This document shows positions 43,776 to 53,214 of a DNA stretch of 64,000 bases, one piece after another. The notes below the pieces were generated by a model. It made no database searches and was not told the DNA's origin. It worked only from the letters and a program-made list of their open reading frames with translations. Made by a program: the position numbers and the translations under genes. Every line of letters begins with the position of its first letter. Position 1 is the stretch's first letter. The DNA is taken from contig NZ_JAYGJQ010000003.1 in the NCBI RefSeq assembly GCF_035013165.1, forward strand, positions 461,175 through 525,174. The letters are read 5' to 3'. This stretch comes from Bacteriovorax sp. PP10. GTDB lineage: Bacteria; Bdellovibrionota; Bacteriovoracia; Bacteriovoracales; Bacteriovoracaceae.

Positions 43776-43966
43776 ATTTTTTTTTGGCATCCTGCCACTA
43801 GTAAGAAGACATCCTATCCTCTACACTTATGATTATAACTGGATTTTAAAAAATTGTAGAAAAATATTTCGTGGGTAAAGTTTTCCCGAAATCCTTATTG
43901 AGTTATTATAGATAATCGGCCTATCAAACCTTCTCAAAGGCCCTCAACTCTAAGCTGGAAACACGT

Positions 43967-44338
43967 ATGATAAAGCGTATGCTATCGCTCCTAAAGTCAT
44001 TCACAAGACCTGAAAAAGACTATAAAATGCAGACCTTTACCTTCTTTATTCCCTCACCTCCAGCGAGGTCATCAGGGTATAGAGAAAAGCACTTTGATAA
44101 ACTTTTTTATGAGTTTATCAACCGTGGATACAAAGTTATAAACTTCACGACTCAGGCAGCTTCTGCCGGAGAAAAACACTCGGGAATGTGGATTATTTGT
44201 TTGGTCCAGGCCACAAACGCTGAAGCTGAGGCCCTAAATCTCGATGATCTTTTTTTAGACCAGCTCAAAGGAAAGTCGGAAGTGAAAGCAGAAGTCGAAG
44301 GACTTTACTATATTGACGACAGGGCCAACGAGCTATGA
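43967..44338 (+). CDS. Hypothetical cytoplasmic protein
   Basis: This 123-residue protein is unrecognised. The start has GGAAA seven bases ahead. It is mixed alpha/beta (TFTFFIPSPPARSSGY, FDKLFYEFINRGYKVINF, GMWIICLVQATN) and lacks a signal peptide. Its stop overlaps the lipoprotein start by ATGA, so the three genes to 45890 form one coupled unit. Confidence 0.65.
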   Translation: MIKRMLSLLKSFTRPEKDYKMQTFTFFIPSPPARSSGYREKHFDKLFYEFINRGYKVINFTTQAASAGEKHSGMWIICLVQATNAEAEALNLDDLFLDQLKGKSEVKAEVEGLYYIDDRANEL

Positions 44339-45633
44339 AATTTTTTTCACTCGCACTTTTACTATCTCTTACAAGCTGTGCATTCATTACAAGTAAATTT
44401 GAAGCACTGACTGAAAAGAAAAAAGAAAAAGTTACGACTATCTCCAATAAAAAAAATTACTGCCCGGCAAATAGCAAAGTGCAATTTATCAGTGAAGATG
44501 AATTTTCACTTAAATTCTATAAAAGCTTAAACCCGACCATCTACGAAAATAAAAATATCACTTTCGCTGAAAAATCAGTCATGCTTGCTCTTATAGAAAT
44601 GAGCAGACGTCCAGATGAAGCTTCTCCCTACTCACGCTTACAGGTTTATTTAAAACTTAATGGTAAAAATTACTATTACGACTTCAGACCTAAAAATCTG
44701 GCAGACGACACAAAGATGCCTTTCTTAAAAGGATTGGATTTTTTAACTCAGAAATTCGTTCCTAATAAGTCGCTTCTTTCTATCGCGACTCAATTAGATG
44801 CCGTCATTCCTCAAGGGATTGGTGTAAGTCTGGAGTTCGAAAATTTCTTAAAAGAAAATAGAAAAGACCTGGCCAAAAATGATGTTCTTACAGAGCGCTT
44901 TTTTAAAGGTGATGAAATCTTAACGAAGTATGAAACTTTCAATCGCGTCAGTTATAAAAGCACAGTCGAGCAGTACCTGAACGGCTTTTCTAAAACTGCT
45001 GACTACGAATATGATAAAAATGGTTTAACGGCCAATAAATCAAAAAAAGAAAACTACGAAACAAATTGCAACTATGACTTATCTAAAGAAACTTCTTTAA
45101 GAGATGAGATCATGAGTGCCGATCAAAAAAAATCTCACTATATCGCCATGAGTGAAGGTGAAGACTATTTCCTGGCCGTGAGTTCTACGACACTTTTTAG
45201 ACCTTTCAAAACGAATCCCAAGATGGGCTACTTTATGAAGTCCCGTCCTGCAGCTTTCCCACTTCCCATCTGTGAGTTCAAAGGAAAGAATCAGGAAATC
45301 GTTTTATTTTCCAGCGAAGGCAGAAACCCGGTTCAGCATCTTCAGCATTTAGAAGCTTATGAAATTGACCAGGTCGACTCTGCTTTTACTCTTAATGAAC
45401 TATTAGGTTTCTCACGCCATTTATTTTTATCTAACCCAGACCGCATTCTCTACGAATCAAATCGTGGAAGAAAAGCTCAACTGGATTTCTTCTTAGAAAT
45501 GAACTTCCCTATCTATCACGTAGAAAACTTGGGAAATATTTTTGGCCATGCTAAATTTAAAAATGATAAACACCAAGAATCGGTTTTATACAGTGACGAT
45601 CGCAGTACAGCACGTTTGTGGTGTAAAGAATGA
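44335..45633 (+). CDS. Lipoprotein of unknown function
   Basis: Lipobox LTSC defines a 432-residue lipoprotein. No known domain was recognised. It has many charged residues and aromatic strands, for example YYYDFRPKNL and HYIAMSEGEDYFLAV, and a C-terminal part rich in helices. It overlaps both neighbours by four bases. Coupling of an exported lipoprotein to a cytosolic mini-ferredoxin is unusual. Confidence 0.75.
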   Translation: MKFFSLALLLSLTSCAFITSKFEALTEKKKEKVTTISNKKNYCPANSKVQFISEDEFSLKFYKSLNPTIYENKNITFAEKSVMLALIEMSRRPDEASPYSRLQVYLKLNGKNYYYDFRPKNLADDTKMPFLKGLDFLTQKFVPNKSLLSIATQLDAVIPQGIGVSLEFENFLKENRKDLAKNDVLTERFFKGDEILTKYETFNRVSYKSTVEQYLNGFSKTADYEYDKNGLTANKSKKENYETNCNYDLSKETSLRDEIMSADQKKSHYIAMSEGEDYFLAVSSTTLFRPFKTNPKMGYFMKSRPAAFPLPICEFKGKNQEIVLFSSEGRNPVQHLQHLEAYEIDQVDSAFTLNELLGFSRHLFLSNPDRILYESNRGRKAQLDFFLEMNFPIYHVENLGNIFGHAKFKNDKHQESVLYSDDRSTARLWCKE

Positions 45634-45890
45634 AAGACCTGATCATTTATGGCAGAGCATCTCAAAAAGTAATTAAGACAATTCCCATCAACACAGACGA
45701 CCTTACAACCAATTTGATGGAGCTACTTTTAGACAACGGCATTCCTGTAGCAAGCAGCTGCAACGGCGAAGGCGTCTGTTTAAAATGCATCTTAACTGCT
45801 AACGGCGAAAAAATTTTATCCTGCCAAATAGACATAGAGGATCTGTTTAAAGAACACGACTCAGTCACTGTGATATTTTCCTATTTGTAG
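45630..45890 (+). CDS. Mini [2Fe-2S] ferredoxin-like protein
   Basis: The 86-residue protein carries Cys44, Cys50 and Cys53 (SSCNGEGVCLKC) and Cys65 (ILSCQ), giving C-x5-C-x2-C-x11-C. The first three match [2Fe-2S] ferredoxins; the last spacing is much shorter than the usual ~25-35. It should be an electron carrier for an unknown reductase or assembly step. It is translationally coupled to the upstream lipoprotein gene. Confidence 0.7.
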   Translation: MKDLIIYGRASQKVIKTIPINTDDLTTNLMELLLDNGIPVASSCNGEGVCLKCILTANGEKILSCQIDIEDLFKEHDSVTVIFSYL

Positions 45891-45944
45891 ACAATAACCC
45901 CTTCGTCATTTAGAATAACTTAAACCTTTTAACTCAGGCATTAT

Positions 45945-46544
45945 ATGCGTTATTTATCTATTGATATCGAAGCAACTGGACTCAACGAAAATGATTACAT
46001 GATCGAATTCGGAATGGTTCCATTTTGTACGGAAACAAAAAGAATTGAAGACTCACTGGCGAGAAATTACTATATTAAATGCCCTTCATTTGAAGAACTA
46101 AAACCTCGTCTGGATAAATGGGTTATCGATCACAATGAAATGCTGATCCACAAGGCCCACGTGACTGGTTTACACATGGACAGCTTCAAAGATGAACTAG
46201 AGACTTACCTGATCTCAAAAGAAGTTAAAAACTATTTTAAAAACGATAAAAACGAAAAGATTATTCTTTTCGGTAAATCGATGAGTGCTATCGATCTGCC
46301 TTTCTTAACTCGCGACCTTTCGTGGGAATTTATGAGAAAGCACTTCCACCACAGAAACCTGGATCTTTCTTCAACGGCCAATACATTAATTGATCTAAAG
46401 ATGATTCCACCTGAATGCTCTTCTGGATCGAAACTAATGAGCTTTTTAGGTATGGGTGAAGTTAAGCATACCGCACTTGAAGATGCGAAGAATACGGCGC
46501 TTATGTATATTAAGCTTCTGGAAATGCTTCAAAAGAAAATTTAG
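45945..46544 (+). CDS. DEDDh-type 3'-5' exonuclease (DnaQ-like)
   Basis: The 199-residue protein has the four acidic residues and histidine of DEDDh exonucleases: Asp7/Glu9 (SIDIEATGL), Asp in SAIDLPFL and His/Asp in KHTALEDAKNTA. Members proofread DNA or trim RNA. The fold resembles polymerase III epsilon and RNase T. It lacks other domains, so it is a free exonuclease rather than a polymerase subunit. Confidence 0.85.
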   Translation: MRYLSIDIEATGLNENDYMIEFGMVPFCTETKRIEDSLARNYYIKCPSFEELKPRLDKWVIDHNEMLIHKAHVTGLHMDSFKDELETYLISKEVKNYFKNDKNEKIILFGKSMSAIDLPFLTRDLSWEFMRKHFHHRNLDLSSTANTLIDLKMIPPECSSGSKLMSFLGMGEVKHTALEDAKNTALMYIKLLEMLQKKI

Positions 46545-46555
46545 TAAAAACAAAA

Positions 46556-46575
46556 AATGCTCCAAAAGGAGCATT
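46556..46575. terminator. Intrinsic terminator, first of a tandem pair
   Basis: AATGCTCC, loop AAAA, GGAGCATT, then seven T residues. The same stem sequence recurs at 46652 and 59901 and in shortened form at 57651. Confidence 0.85.
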
Positions 46576-46651
46576 TTTTTATAACTAGCTGGGTTGCTAG
46601 CTCGAACTCTTAAAAAATAATTCTGTGTATACGATCTTCAAGCGATGTAAA

Positions 46652-46670
46652 AATGCTCCACTGGAGCATT
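46652..46670. terminator. Intrinsic terminator, second of a tandem pair
   Basis: AATGCTCC, loop ACT, GGAGCATT, then a T-run. Between the two stems lies a further inverted repeat (TAGCTCGAA at 46598 with TTCGAGCTA at 46673), which can fold the second terminator into a larger structure. Confidence 0.8.
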
Positions 46671-46678
46671 TTTTCGAG

Positions 46679-47329
46679 CTAGTTAGCAGCAAGAAAATCC
46701 GTCGGATCAATCGCCTGTCCATTCTTTCTTACTTCAAAATGTAAATGCGGCCCGTACGATCTTCCCGTCATCCCAATCTGAGCAATAACTTGCCCGCGGT
46801 AAACGCGCTGACCTTGTGTCGTGAAATTTGATTTTGCGTGAGCGTAAACTGAAAAATACCCATTCTTATGAGCGATAACAGTGATATTTCCATACCCACC
46901 GATCTCGTCCCCAGAATAGACAACAACACCATCAGCAGCTGCTACAATGTGAGATCCAATACGTCCGCCGATATCAACACCTTCGTGTTTTCTCCCCCAA
47001 CGCATTTTGAAACCAGATGTAATTCTATTGCTTGAAGGAACTGGCCATAAAAATTCACCAGATGATAATAAGTGATTAGGATCGAAGGGCTGAACATCGC
47101 TATCGCCCATGACTCCACGTTTTAGTGGAATGAAAACCCATTCACCACTTTTAATTGGCTTCGCTGGATTGGCAGCTTGAATTTTTTCTTTGGGAACATT
47201 GAATTCTTTTGCAAGGGTTTCAACGGTGTCGGTTTCTTTAACCATCACGTAGTGACCGCTTTGAACGGAAGCACAGGCAAAAGTAAATATTAGTGACAAA
47301 AATAGTAGAGCGTTTTTTGTAATGGTCAT
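46679..47329 (-). CDS. NlpD-like M23 peptidase lipoprotein
   Basis: Lipobox FACA, a LysM-type segment (residues 27-70, HYVMVKETDTVETLA to WVFIPL) and a LytM/M23 domain with GRKHEGVDIGG and GPHLHFEV. Both zinc motifs are present, so it may be an active endopeptidase or an amidase activator. Acting on peptidoglycan at the outer membrane, it fits a cell-division or envelope role. It sits behind surE, as nlpD does in many proteobacteria. Confidence 0.9.
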   Translation of the reverse strand: MTITKNALLFLSLIFTFACASVQSGHYVMVKETDTVETLAKEFNVPKEKIQAANPAKPIKSGEWVFIPLKRGVMGDSDVQPFDPNHLLSSGEFLWPVPSSNRITSGFKMRWGRKHEGVDIGGRIGSHIVAAADGVVVYSGDEIGGYGNITVIAHKNGYFSVYAHAKSNFTTQGQRVYRGQVIAQIGMTGRSYGPHLHFEVRKNGQAIDPTDFLAAN

Positions 47330-47372
47330 TATGCCAACATCTTCCTTGAATGTTTATGACCTTTTTAATCGG

Positions 47373-48188
47373 TTAAGATTTACGAGGTAAAACATCTTCT
47401 AGAAAACCTTTTACGGTTTCCATCATTTCCATCTGTGATCGTCCGTAATCACAGAGTTTAACTGGAGCGACTGAGATCATTTTGTCTTCTATTGCCTGGC
47501 AATCTGAATCTGAAAAGTCTTCATAACCCTTATAGATCCCGCCAATCCAATAGTATTTCCTGCCCCTGAAATCGATACGTTCTTCGATCTCTTCGGAGTA
47601 CTTTCTAAGTCCGGTTTTAGTAACTCGCGTTCCTAAAATCTCCGCTTCTTTGCACCAGGGAACATTGATGTTCAACAGGGACATTTGCGGTATCACTTTC
47701 GATATATTTGATTGTACAAGAGTTTTAATAAAATTTGAAGCACTATAATAGTAAAGATCTTTATTTTCGGTATTTAAAAAATCCATACACGAACTAACTG
47801 CTATGGAAGGAATGCCGTGAAAAGCGGCCTCTCTCGCTGCGGCCACGGTTCCAGAATAATAAACATCCTGACCGAGATTCGCTCCTCGATTAATACCCGA
47901 AATTACCATGTCTATTTTCTGACCATAATATTTTGATTGTGGGTTTTTAAATAGATGTCCGATTGCCATCAACGAGCAATCCGCTGGGAAACCATTACAT
48001 CCATAAATATTTTCTGAAATTTCCTGGAGTCTTACTGTCGTATCAAGTGTCAATGTATGGCCAGTCGTCGACCTTTCAGTAAGCGGGGCCACAACGATTA
48101 CATTTGCAATGTCTGCCAGAGATTCTCGCAGAATATTAATACCTGGAGCATGAACTCCATCATCATTTGTAAGAACGATGTTCATCAT
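47373..48188 (-). CDS. surE: 5'-nucleotidase SurE
   Basis: The 271-residue protein has the SurE signature MNIVLTNDDGVHAPGI, VVAPLTERSTTGHTLT and SGINRGANLGQDVYYSGTVAAAREA. It dephosphorylates nucleoside monophosphates and short polyphosphates. It precedes the NlpD-like gene and follows the TrpF-like gene on the same strand. Confidence 0.95.
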   Translation of the reverse strand: MMNIVLTNDDGVHAPGINILRESLADIANVIVVAPLTERSTTGHTLTLDTTVRLQEISENIYGCNGFPADCSLMAIGHLFKNPQSKYYGQKIDMVISGINRGANLGQDVYYSGTVAAAREAAFHGIPSIAVSSCMDFLNTENKDLYYYSASNFIKTLVQSNISKVIPQMSLLNINVPWCKEAEILGTRVTKTGLRKYSEEIEERIDFRGRKYYWIGGIYKGYEDFSDSDCQAIEDKMISVAPVKLCDYGRSQMEMMETVKGFLEDVLPRKS

Positions 48189-48211
48189 TGGTAGTCTTAC
48201 CTAGTATTTAT

Positions 48212-48883
48212 TTAAAAGTTATCAGTTAAATTTTTATTTTTTTCGATATGTTCCATCTCAACCGTGAGCTTTTTTAAATCCACATTGCGATAGCAGACTT
48301 CAATCTTATCGTTAATTGAAAAGCTCATAAGATCGATGTCGAAGTAATCAAACAGCGACGGAAAAACGTTATCATTCCAGTCAATCCTCATGACGATTTG
48401 TTTGTCTTCAGTCAGATGCTGCTTAAAATGTGTGTAGAAATTGGCAATGAAATTATTTAAAATTCCACGGCGGTGCAGGTCTTCAAAAAAAGAAAAATTA
48501 AAAATCATTCCGCAAAAATATGGACTCGCACATGCTGCAAGAGTCAGTTCCGGGTAATAATTCAAATAATAATTAACACCAATCTCTTGTGATTTTTCTG
48601 TCCCTTCATCACAGTCGATAAAAATATTTTCTTTACCAACTCCGGCCTTTCCTAAATCCAAAATCACTTTCTGAATCATCGGATCATTAATTCTCGAAAA
48701 GTGCAGATGAATTTTATCTTTGGGTTCTAAAAGAGGAACAAGCTCTTTTAAAAAGACATGCTCTTGAATAAAGTTAAAGCTCATCGGTGAAAAGTTAAAT
48801 CCAAAATCACGTATCCCTTTGGACTTCAAAAGTTTAAGTGTTCTTTGGTCGTAAATGCCTTCTATTTTTAAATTCTGGGCCAT
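48212..48883 (-). CDS. TrpF-like TIM-barrel protein without the catalytic cysteine
   Basis: The 223-residue protein follows the start of phosphoribosylanthranilate isomerase (KIEGIYDQRTLKLLKSKG against the family's KxCGxxxxEDxxxAxxxG, then FGFNFSPMS against GFxFxPxS). The catalytic Cys position is Glu8, and I see no equivalent of the general-acid Asp. The last barrel segment (DLMSFSIN) also recalls TrpF. It is probably not a functional isomerase. It lies beside a TrpG/PabA-type amidotransferase. Confidence 0.5.
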   Translation of the reverse strand: MAQNLKIEGIYDQRTLKLLKSKGIRDFGFNFSPMSFNFIQEHVFLKELVPLLEPKDKIHLHFSRINDPMIQKVILDLGKAGVGKENIFIDCDEGTEKSQEIGVNYYLNYYPELTLAACASPYFCGMIFNFSFFEDLHRRGILNNFIANFYTHFKQHLTEDKQIVMRIDWNDNVFPSLFDYFDIDLMSFSINDKIEVCYRNVDLKKLTVEMEHIEKNKNLTDNF

Positions 48884-48938
48884 AAGCCATGATAGCTTAA
48901 AACTTCATTTCCATTCGCACAGATCAGATCTTGCCTAG

Positions 48939-49469
48939 CTAAGATTTGAGAAAATCCAGGAGCTCTTTGAAATATAAAGGATTAGAATCAGTGCCTACTG
49001 ATTCTGGATGGAACTGGTAAGATATTCCACGATCAAATCGTCTGATATTGACCTCAGATCCATCTTCATAAACGGCCAGCGAATTATAGCGTTGAACCGC
49101 TCTTTCCACACCATCAAACTCAATAAAGATCGTCTGCCCGTGAATTTGTTCCTGTGCAAGACCTACAACTTTCCCATCCATCAAACCCAACATCTGATGC
49201 CCAAGACAAATTCCCATCACATAAAATTGTGGAAGATTTCTAAAAGTTTCAATCTGCTTAAAATATTTTTGATAAGCATCCGGATGCCCAGGGCCAGGGC
49301 CCAAAATCAATGCATGTTTTTCTTTCGATTCTAGAAACTCTCCTATCCTGAAATTAAAAAATTCCTGATGAGAAATCACTTTGACACTAGAGTTCAGCGG
49401 AAAAAGCACACTGGCAATATTGTATGTAAAGCTGTCTTCAAAATCTATGATGATGATTTTATCTAACAT
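48939..49469 (-). CDS. Class I glutamine amidotransferase (PabA/TrpG-like)
   Basis: The Met at 49469 is preferred: it overlaps the lptD stop by 11 bases and places IIIDFEDSFTYN at the usual position. Cys88 (MGICLGHQ) and the His-Glu pair (YQFHPESVGT) complete the triad. It supplies ammonia for anthranilate or 4-amino-4-deoxychorismate synthesis. With folC two genes upstream, the folate (PabA) role is a reasonable guess. Confidence 0.85.
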   Translation of the reverse strand: MLDKIIIIDFEDSFTYNIASVLFPLNSSVKVISHQEFFNFRIGEFLESKEKHALILGPGPGHPDAYQKYFKQIETFRNLPQFYVMGICLGHQMLGLMDGKVVGLAQEQIHGQTIFIEFDGVERAVQRYNSLAVYEDGSEVNIRRFDRGISYQFHPESVGTDSNPLYFKELLDFLKS

Positions 49470-51858
49470 TGATTGAGGCGAAGTTGCTGGCATTATAATT
49501 AATATAAAGGAGTAGACCGAATTTTTTGTCGATCAAATCTCGTGTGTAATTGAATTCAATCTTCCAGCAATTATTTACCGGAGCATACAAAACAGAGTAT
49601 GAACTCTGGTTAATAAGCTTACTTTCAATATTGTAATCAAGAGAGTTTTTCAGCGTAATAAGATCGTTAATGTTTAATGTAAAATCGTACCCAACAAGCT
49701 TAGTAATCGGGGTGTTTGATGAGTTAAAAGAGTTGTAAGTAAAATCTCCCGCAATACTAAAGCGGTCAAAGTTAAGAGTCGTTGATGACGTTAATTTATG
49801 CTCTCCCGATTTATGGAAATAAAATTCCTGAATCGCAAAAGTGAGTCTATCTAAACTAATACCGGTATTAATATAAAGTCTGGTAAGCCTGTCGACTAAA
49901 CGATCTGAATCAACTGTTAGGTCAAGACCTTGAGACACATCCAAATAAGTAATGTTGCTATAAGTGAAATTGTCTTTCAGGTAACGATTGTCTTTGTAAG
50001 GATCAAACTTGGTCGATGTCTTTCTAATAAGACCGTTGTTCCACTGGAATTCAAGTGTATTACTAATCGGTAATGAATCCTGAGCAGTCGTCTGGTTAGT
50101 AATATGCTCACGGTCTCTTAAAGCATCCAGGTAATCGAACTGCCCATTTTCTGATTCAATCTGCTGACGGAATTTCTTGTTGCCTTTATACGTCTGCTCG
50201 CCCAGGTAATAATGCTTTAATTTAAACTCCTGAGAGTGTCTATAACTGTTGTTATAAACTAAGGTCGTCTGCTCGTCATTGTTCGTACGAATTTGCGGGA
50301 GTGTCCCAATCGTTGTCGGTGCCACTGGAGTCGTGCTTCCGATATCAAGGATACTCGCCTGCTTCTTATCGGCCTTCGTATTCGAGTCAATCACCAATGG
50401 TTTTTCTTCAACATAAGCAAGCCCGTAAATTTTTTCTAATTCAATCTTCGCTTCCGTTTCATAAATAAGGCCTTTCTTAGAAAAGCTTTTATCTGCTTCT
50501 GTCGGCAATTGATAAGACTGGTAATCAAGTTTTAATTGATGAGAGAAAAAAACCGGACCCAGGTTCCCTAGTTGCCAATCAAGATATGGACTAAAGTTAG
50601 TTCTGCGGGCATTTCGAATCGGCCCGTCAGTATCCACTCTATTTTGTTTAAAAATTGTATAGTCCCCATGCAGACCCACTGAAATATTCTTTAAAAAGGC
50701 ATAATCAGTATGAACAATATTATAAGGCACAGAGTTCAAAGAAACTTTAGGCAGGATTTGAACGTACTGATCATCAAACTTTTTAGGATCAGTGATAAGC
50801 ATGTTCTGGTTATAATAACTTTCTACACCAAGTGAGAATAAAGAAGATCTTCCTTCAAGGAATCCTCCTCCACCAACTTCCGTCCCGCGAATTCGGTCTT
50901 TCGCAAAATAATCCAGGTCTCTGGTAGTATCCAGGTCAGATGTATTATTAAAATACATATGCCCATTAAAATTCTGCTGGCCCACATAATGACCTTCAAA
51001 ATCTGAAAACTGGCGGTATGTTTTTGTCCCACTTAATGTTTTATCAATTTTATTCGGCCGATAAATGCGGTCATTCAACTGCAATGTGTTTAATTCAATC
51101 CAGGTCTTCTCTTTTATATTCTGCCTGTACTGCAACTCTCCACCGAGACCGCGGTCTCCGAAAGTGGAAGGAGTTAAAGTCATGTCTTTATAATCATCAA
51201 TCACCCAGAAGAAGGGCTGCTGATATCTAAATCCTTCTGAAGAGCTAAAACCGATATTGGGAAATAGTAATCCTGTTTCTCTTTTTTGCTTGATAGGAAA
51301 AATTAGATAAGGAAAATACATTGCCGTTACACCATTCACTTTAATGAATGCATGTTTCATTTTTACATACTGTCCCACTTCGATCGTAATGTGTTTGGCA
51401 AACACACTCCATGATTCAGGGCAATCTTTACAAGTTGTATACTCAGCATCTTCAGCATAAATAATATCGGGAGAGGTCTGAATGATTTTTTTTCCTGTCA
51501 CAATAAAGTTATCAGAAAGAACTCTGGCATTATCTAAATCAATTCTTTTTGTAAGAAAGTTATAATTAAGTTTGGCCCCATACAAGGTCATCTCAGGCGC
51601 AATGTAGCGGACATTTCCTAAAACTTCCGTTTCACCACTAGTGAAATTGATTCTCGCCTTTTCCCCGTAAATAGAATTCTTCAAGTGAGTGATAACAACA
51701 TTACCTATTGCTTCGAATTCATTTTCGCTGGTTTTTCTAAAGGCCTTATCTGAAAGCACATTGATTTTTTGACCAAGATCAAACTCAAATGTTTCACGTG
51801 CCGTTAATGATTGATTAAATAATAAGAAACTAAGCGCGAATAAAGCGCTGAACTTCAC
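49459..51858 (-). CDS. lptD: LPS-assembly protein LptD
   Basis: The GTG at 51858 gives a clean signal peptide (MKFSALFALSFLLFNQSLTA). An ATG at 51936 would extend the overlap with folC to 107 bases and bury the signal. The OstA/LptA-like domain spans roughly residues 30-170 (VLSDKAFRKTSENEFEAIGN, KARINFTSGETEVLGNV). A large beta-barrel follows (YFPYLIFPIKQKRETGLLFP; GLGGELQYRQ). It inserts lipopolysaccharide into the outer leaflet and marks a diderm cell. Confidence 0.9.
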   Translation of the reverse strand: MKFSALFALSFLLFNQSLTARETFEFDLGQKINVLSDKAFRKTSENEFEAIGNVVITHLKNSIYGEKARINFTSGETEVLGNVRYIAPEMTLYGAKLNYNFLTKRIDLDNARVLSDNFIVTGKKIIQTSPDIIYAEDAEYTTCKDCPESWSVFAKHITIEVGQYVKMKHAFIKVNGVTAMYFPYLIFPIKQKRETGLLFPNIGFSSSEGFRYQQPFFWVIDDYKDMTLTPSTFGDRGLGGELQYRQNIKEKTWIELNTLQLNDRIYRPNKIDKTLSGTKTYRQFSDFEGHYVGQQNFNGHMYFNNTSDLDTTRDLDYFAKDRIRGTEVGGGGFLEGRSSLFSLGVESYYNQNMLITDPKKFDDQYVQILPKVSLNSVPYNIVHTDYAFLKNISVGLHGDYTIFKQNRVDTDGPIRNARRTNFSPYLDWQLGNLGPVFFSHQLKLDYQSYQLPTEADKSFSKKGLIYETEAKIELEKIYGLAYVEEKPLVIDSNTKADKKQASILDIGSTTPVAPTTIGTLPQIRTNNDEQTTLVYNNSYRHSQEFKLKHYYLGEQTYKGNKKFRQQIESENGQFDYLDALRDREHITNQTTAQDSLPISNTLEFQWNNGLIRKTSTKFDPYKDNRYLKDNFTYSNITYLDVSQGLDLTVDSDRLVDRLTRLYINTGISLDRLTFAIQEFYFHKSGEHKLTSSTTLNFDRFSIAGDFTYNSFNSSNTPITKLVGYDFTLNINDLITLKNSLDYNIESKLINQSSYSVLYAPVNNCWKIEFNYTRDLIDKKFGLLLYINYNASNFASINVR

Positions 51859-53065
51859 CGATGAAGTAATATGAACCGCAAACCAAGATCGTATTTGCTT
51901 TTGTATTTTTGAGTTCTGATTTCCAGTCGAAAACAAAATTTAACATTCCTTTGTTAACTTTTAGACTCGCAAGTCTTATAGACTCCGGATCTAAAGCTTT
52001 CGGGTGATCAAAACTTGTGAGTTTGAAAGAGGCCTTATCTCCAAAAAATTCCACCAGTGACTTGAGCATGACTTCAACTTCACCAATAGGTCTTTGCGAA
52101 AAACTCACTAACAACTCTTCCGGAACTAACAAATCGCTAGATTCCAGATAGCTCTGCAACATCCTACGTACGCCATCAATATTGTGGGCCCCTATAAAGA
52201 TAAGAGACTTTCCTTCAAAAGTCATTATCTCTCTGCGACCTTTATAGAGAGGAAGTTTGGAAATCCCTTCAGAAAAAGTAAGAAGTGACGTGGGCCTTAG
52301 GTATCTAAAAACTTCCCAGGCCATTTTTTGATTGGCCTCAAAATAATGCGTGCTTCCTTTGAGAGGAATCCACTGCACGCCATGACTTTCGGTATACGCT
52401 TTCGTCTGAGAATTTAAATATTCCAGCTCGAAATTCGTAAATAATGGCTTATTTCTTCTGGAAACCGCAATCTTCTCAGCTAAAATCTGATCGTAGCGCG
52501 AGCCCAGGATGCTTTGGTGATCCCTGGAAATAGAAGTAATACAAACACAGTCTGCATCAAAATGGTTAACAGCATCAAGGCGTCCACCAAGTCCCACTTC
52601 CAAAAGTAAATAATCCTGACTCCCACGATTCTTAGCGATAACCAAAAAAACCAGGAAGAGAAACTCATAAAAAGAAACTTTCACCCCGTGAAGCTCTTCC
52701 TTTAAAATCCTTTCACTCTCACTCATCCCTGCTTTTAATTCTTCATAACTCGCTTCCGCTGCTTCTCCATCTTTGGAAAACAAAAATCTTTCACGAACAC
52801 TAAGAATATGCGGAGAAGTCCAAAGGCCGAAAGATTGCTTTTCTAAAGTCAGCAATGAACCAATAGTGTGAGCGGTCTGCCCCTTTCCATTTGTTCCGGC
52901 CACGATAATGATTTGAGTTCCATTTTTTTTGAAATATTCGATGAAAGGGCGGTACACCGGATCTGTGCGATCAAGTCCAGGCGTGAACACTTCGAACCCA
53001 AAATTCTGGGTTAGGTAGTTCATTATCTCTGTCTCTTGAATCTGGTTAAAATCCTGATTTGCCAT
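51830..53065 (-). CDS. folC: Folylpolyglutamate/dihydrofolate synthase
   Basis: The 411-residue Mur-ligase-like enzyme has the P-loop VAGTNGKGQTAHTIGSLL, VGLGGRLDAVN and SRDHQSILG. It adds glutamate to folates. The C-terminus encodes the start of lptD in another frame. It heads the folC-lptD-amidotransferase-surE-NlpD group. Confidence 0.93.
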   Translation of the reverse strand: MANQDFNQIQETEIMNYLTQNFGFEVFTPGLDRTDPVYRPFIEYFKKNGTQIIIVAGTNGKGQTAHTIGSLLTLEKQSFGLWTSPHILSVRERFLFSKDGEAAEASYEELKAGMSESERILKEELHGVKVSFYEFLFLVFLVIAKNRGSQDYLLLEVGLGGRLDAVNHFDADCVCITSISRDHQSILGSRYDQILAEKIAVSRRNKPLFTNFELEYLNSQTKAYTESHGVQWIPLKGSTHYFEANQKMAWEVFRYLRPTSLLTFSEGISKLPLYKGRREIMTFEGKSLIFIGAHNIDGVRRMLQSYLESSDLLVPEELLVSFSQRPIGEVEVMLKSLVEFFGDKASFKLTSFDHPKALDPESIRLASLKVNKGMLNFVFDWKSELKNTKANTILVCGSYYFIGEVQRFIRA

Positions 53066-53214
53066 CTATTTTCCTCGAAGGGCCTTATTTGGCCATTTTT
53101 TTTGGCAGTTGAAAACCCTATTTTTCACTAAGTTGATACGAATTCTCAAGTTTTATGGCCATCAGCCGATTAGTCAGAGGTATTGGTCCGTTTGAGTGCA
53201 GAATAAGAGTGAAA

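Noticed and set aside
53101..53214. Promoter of the large repeat protein
   Set aside because: TTGATA near 53131 has no properly spaced -10 box; not reported as a feature.
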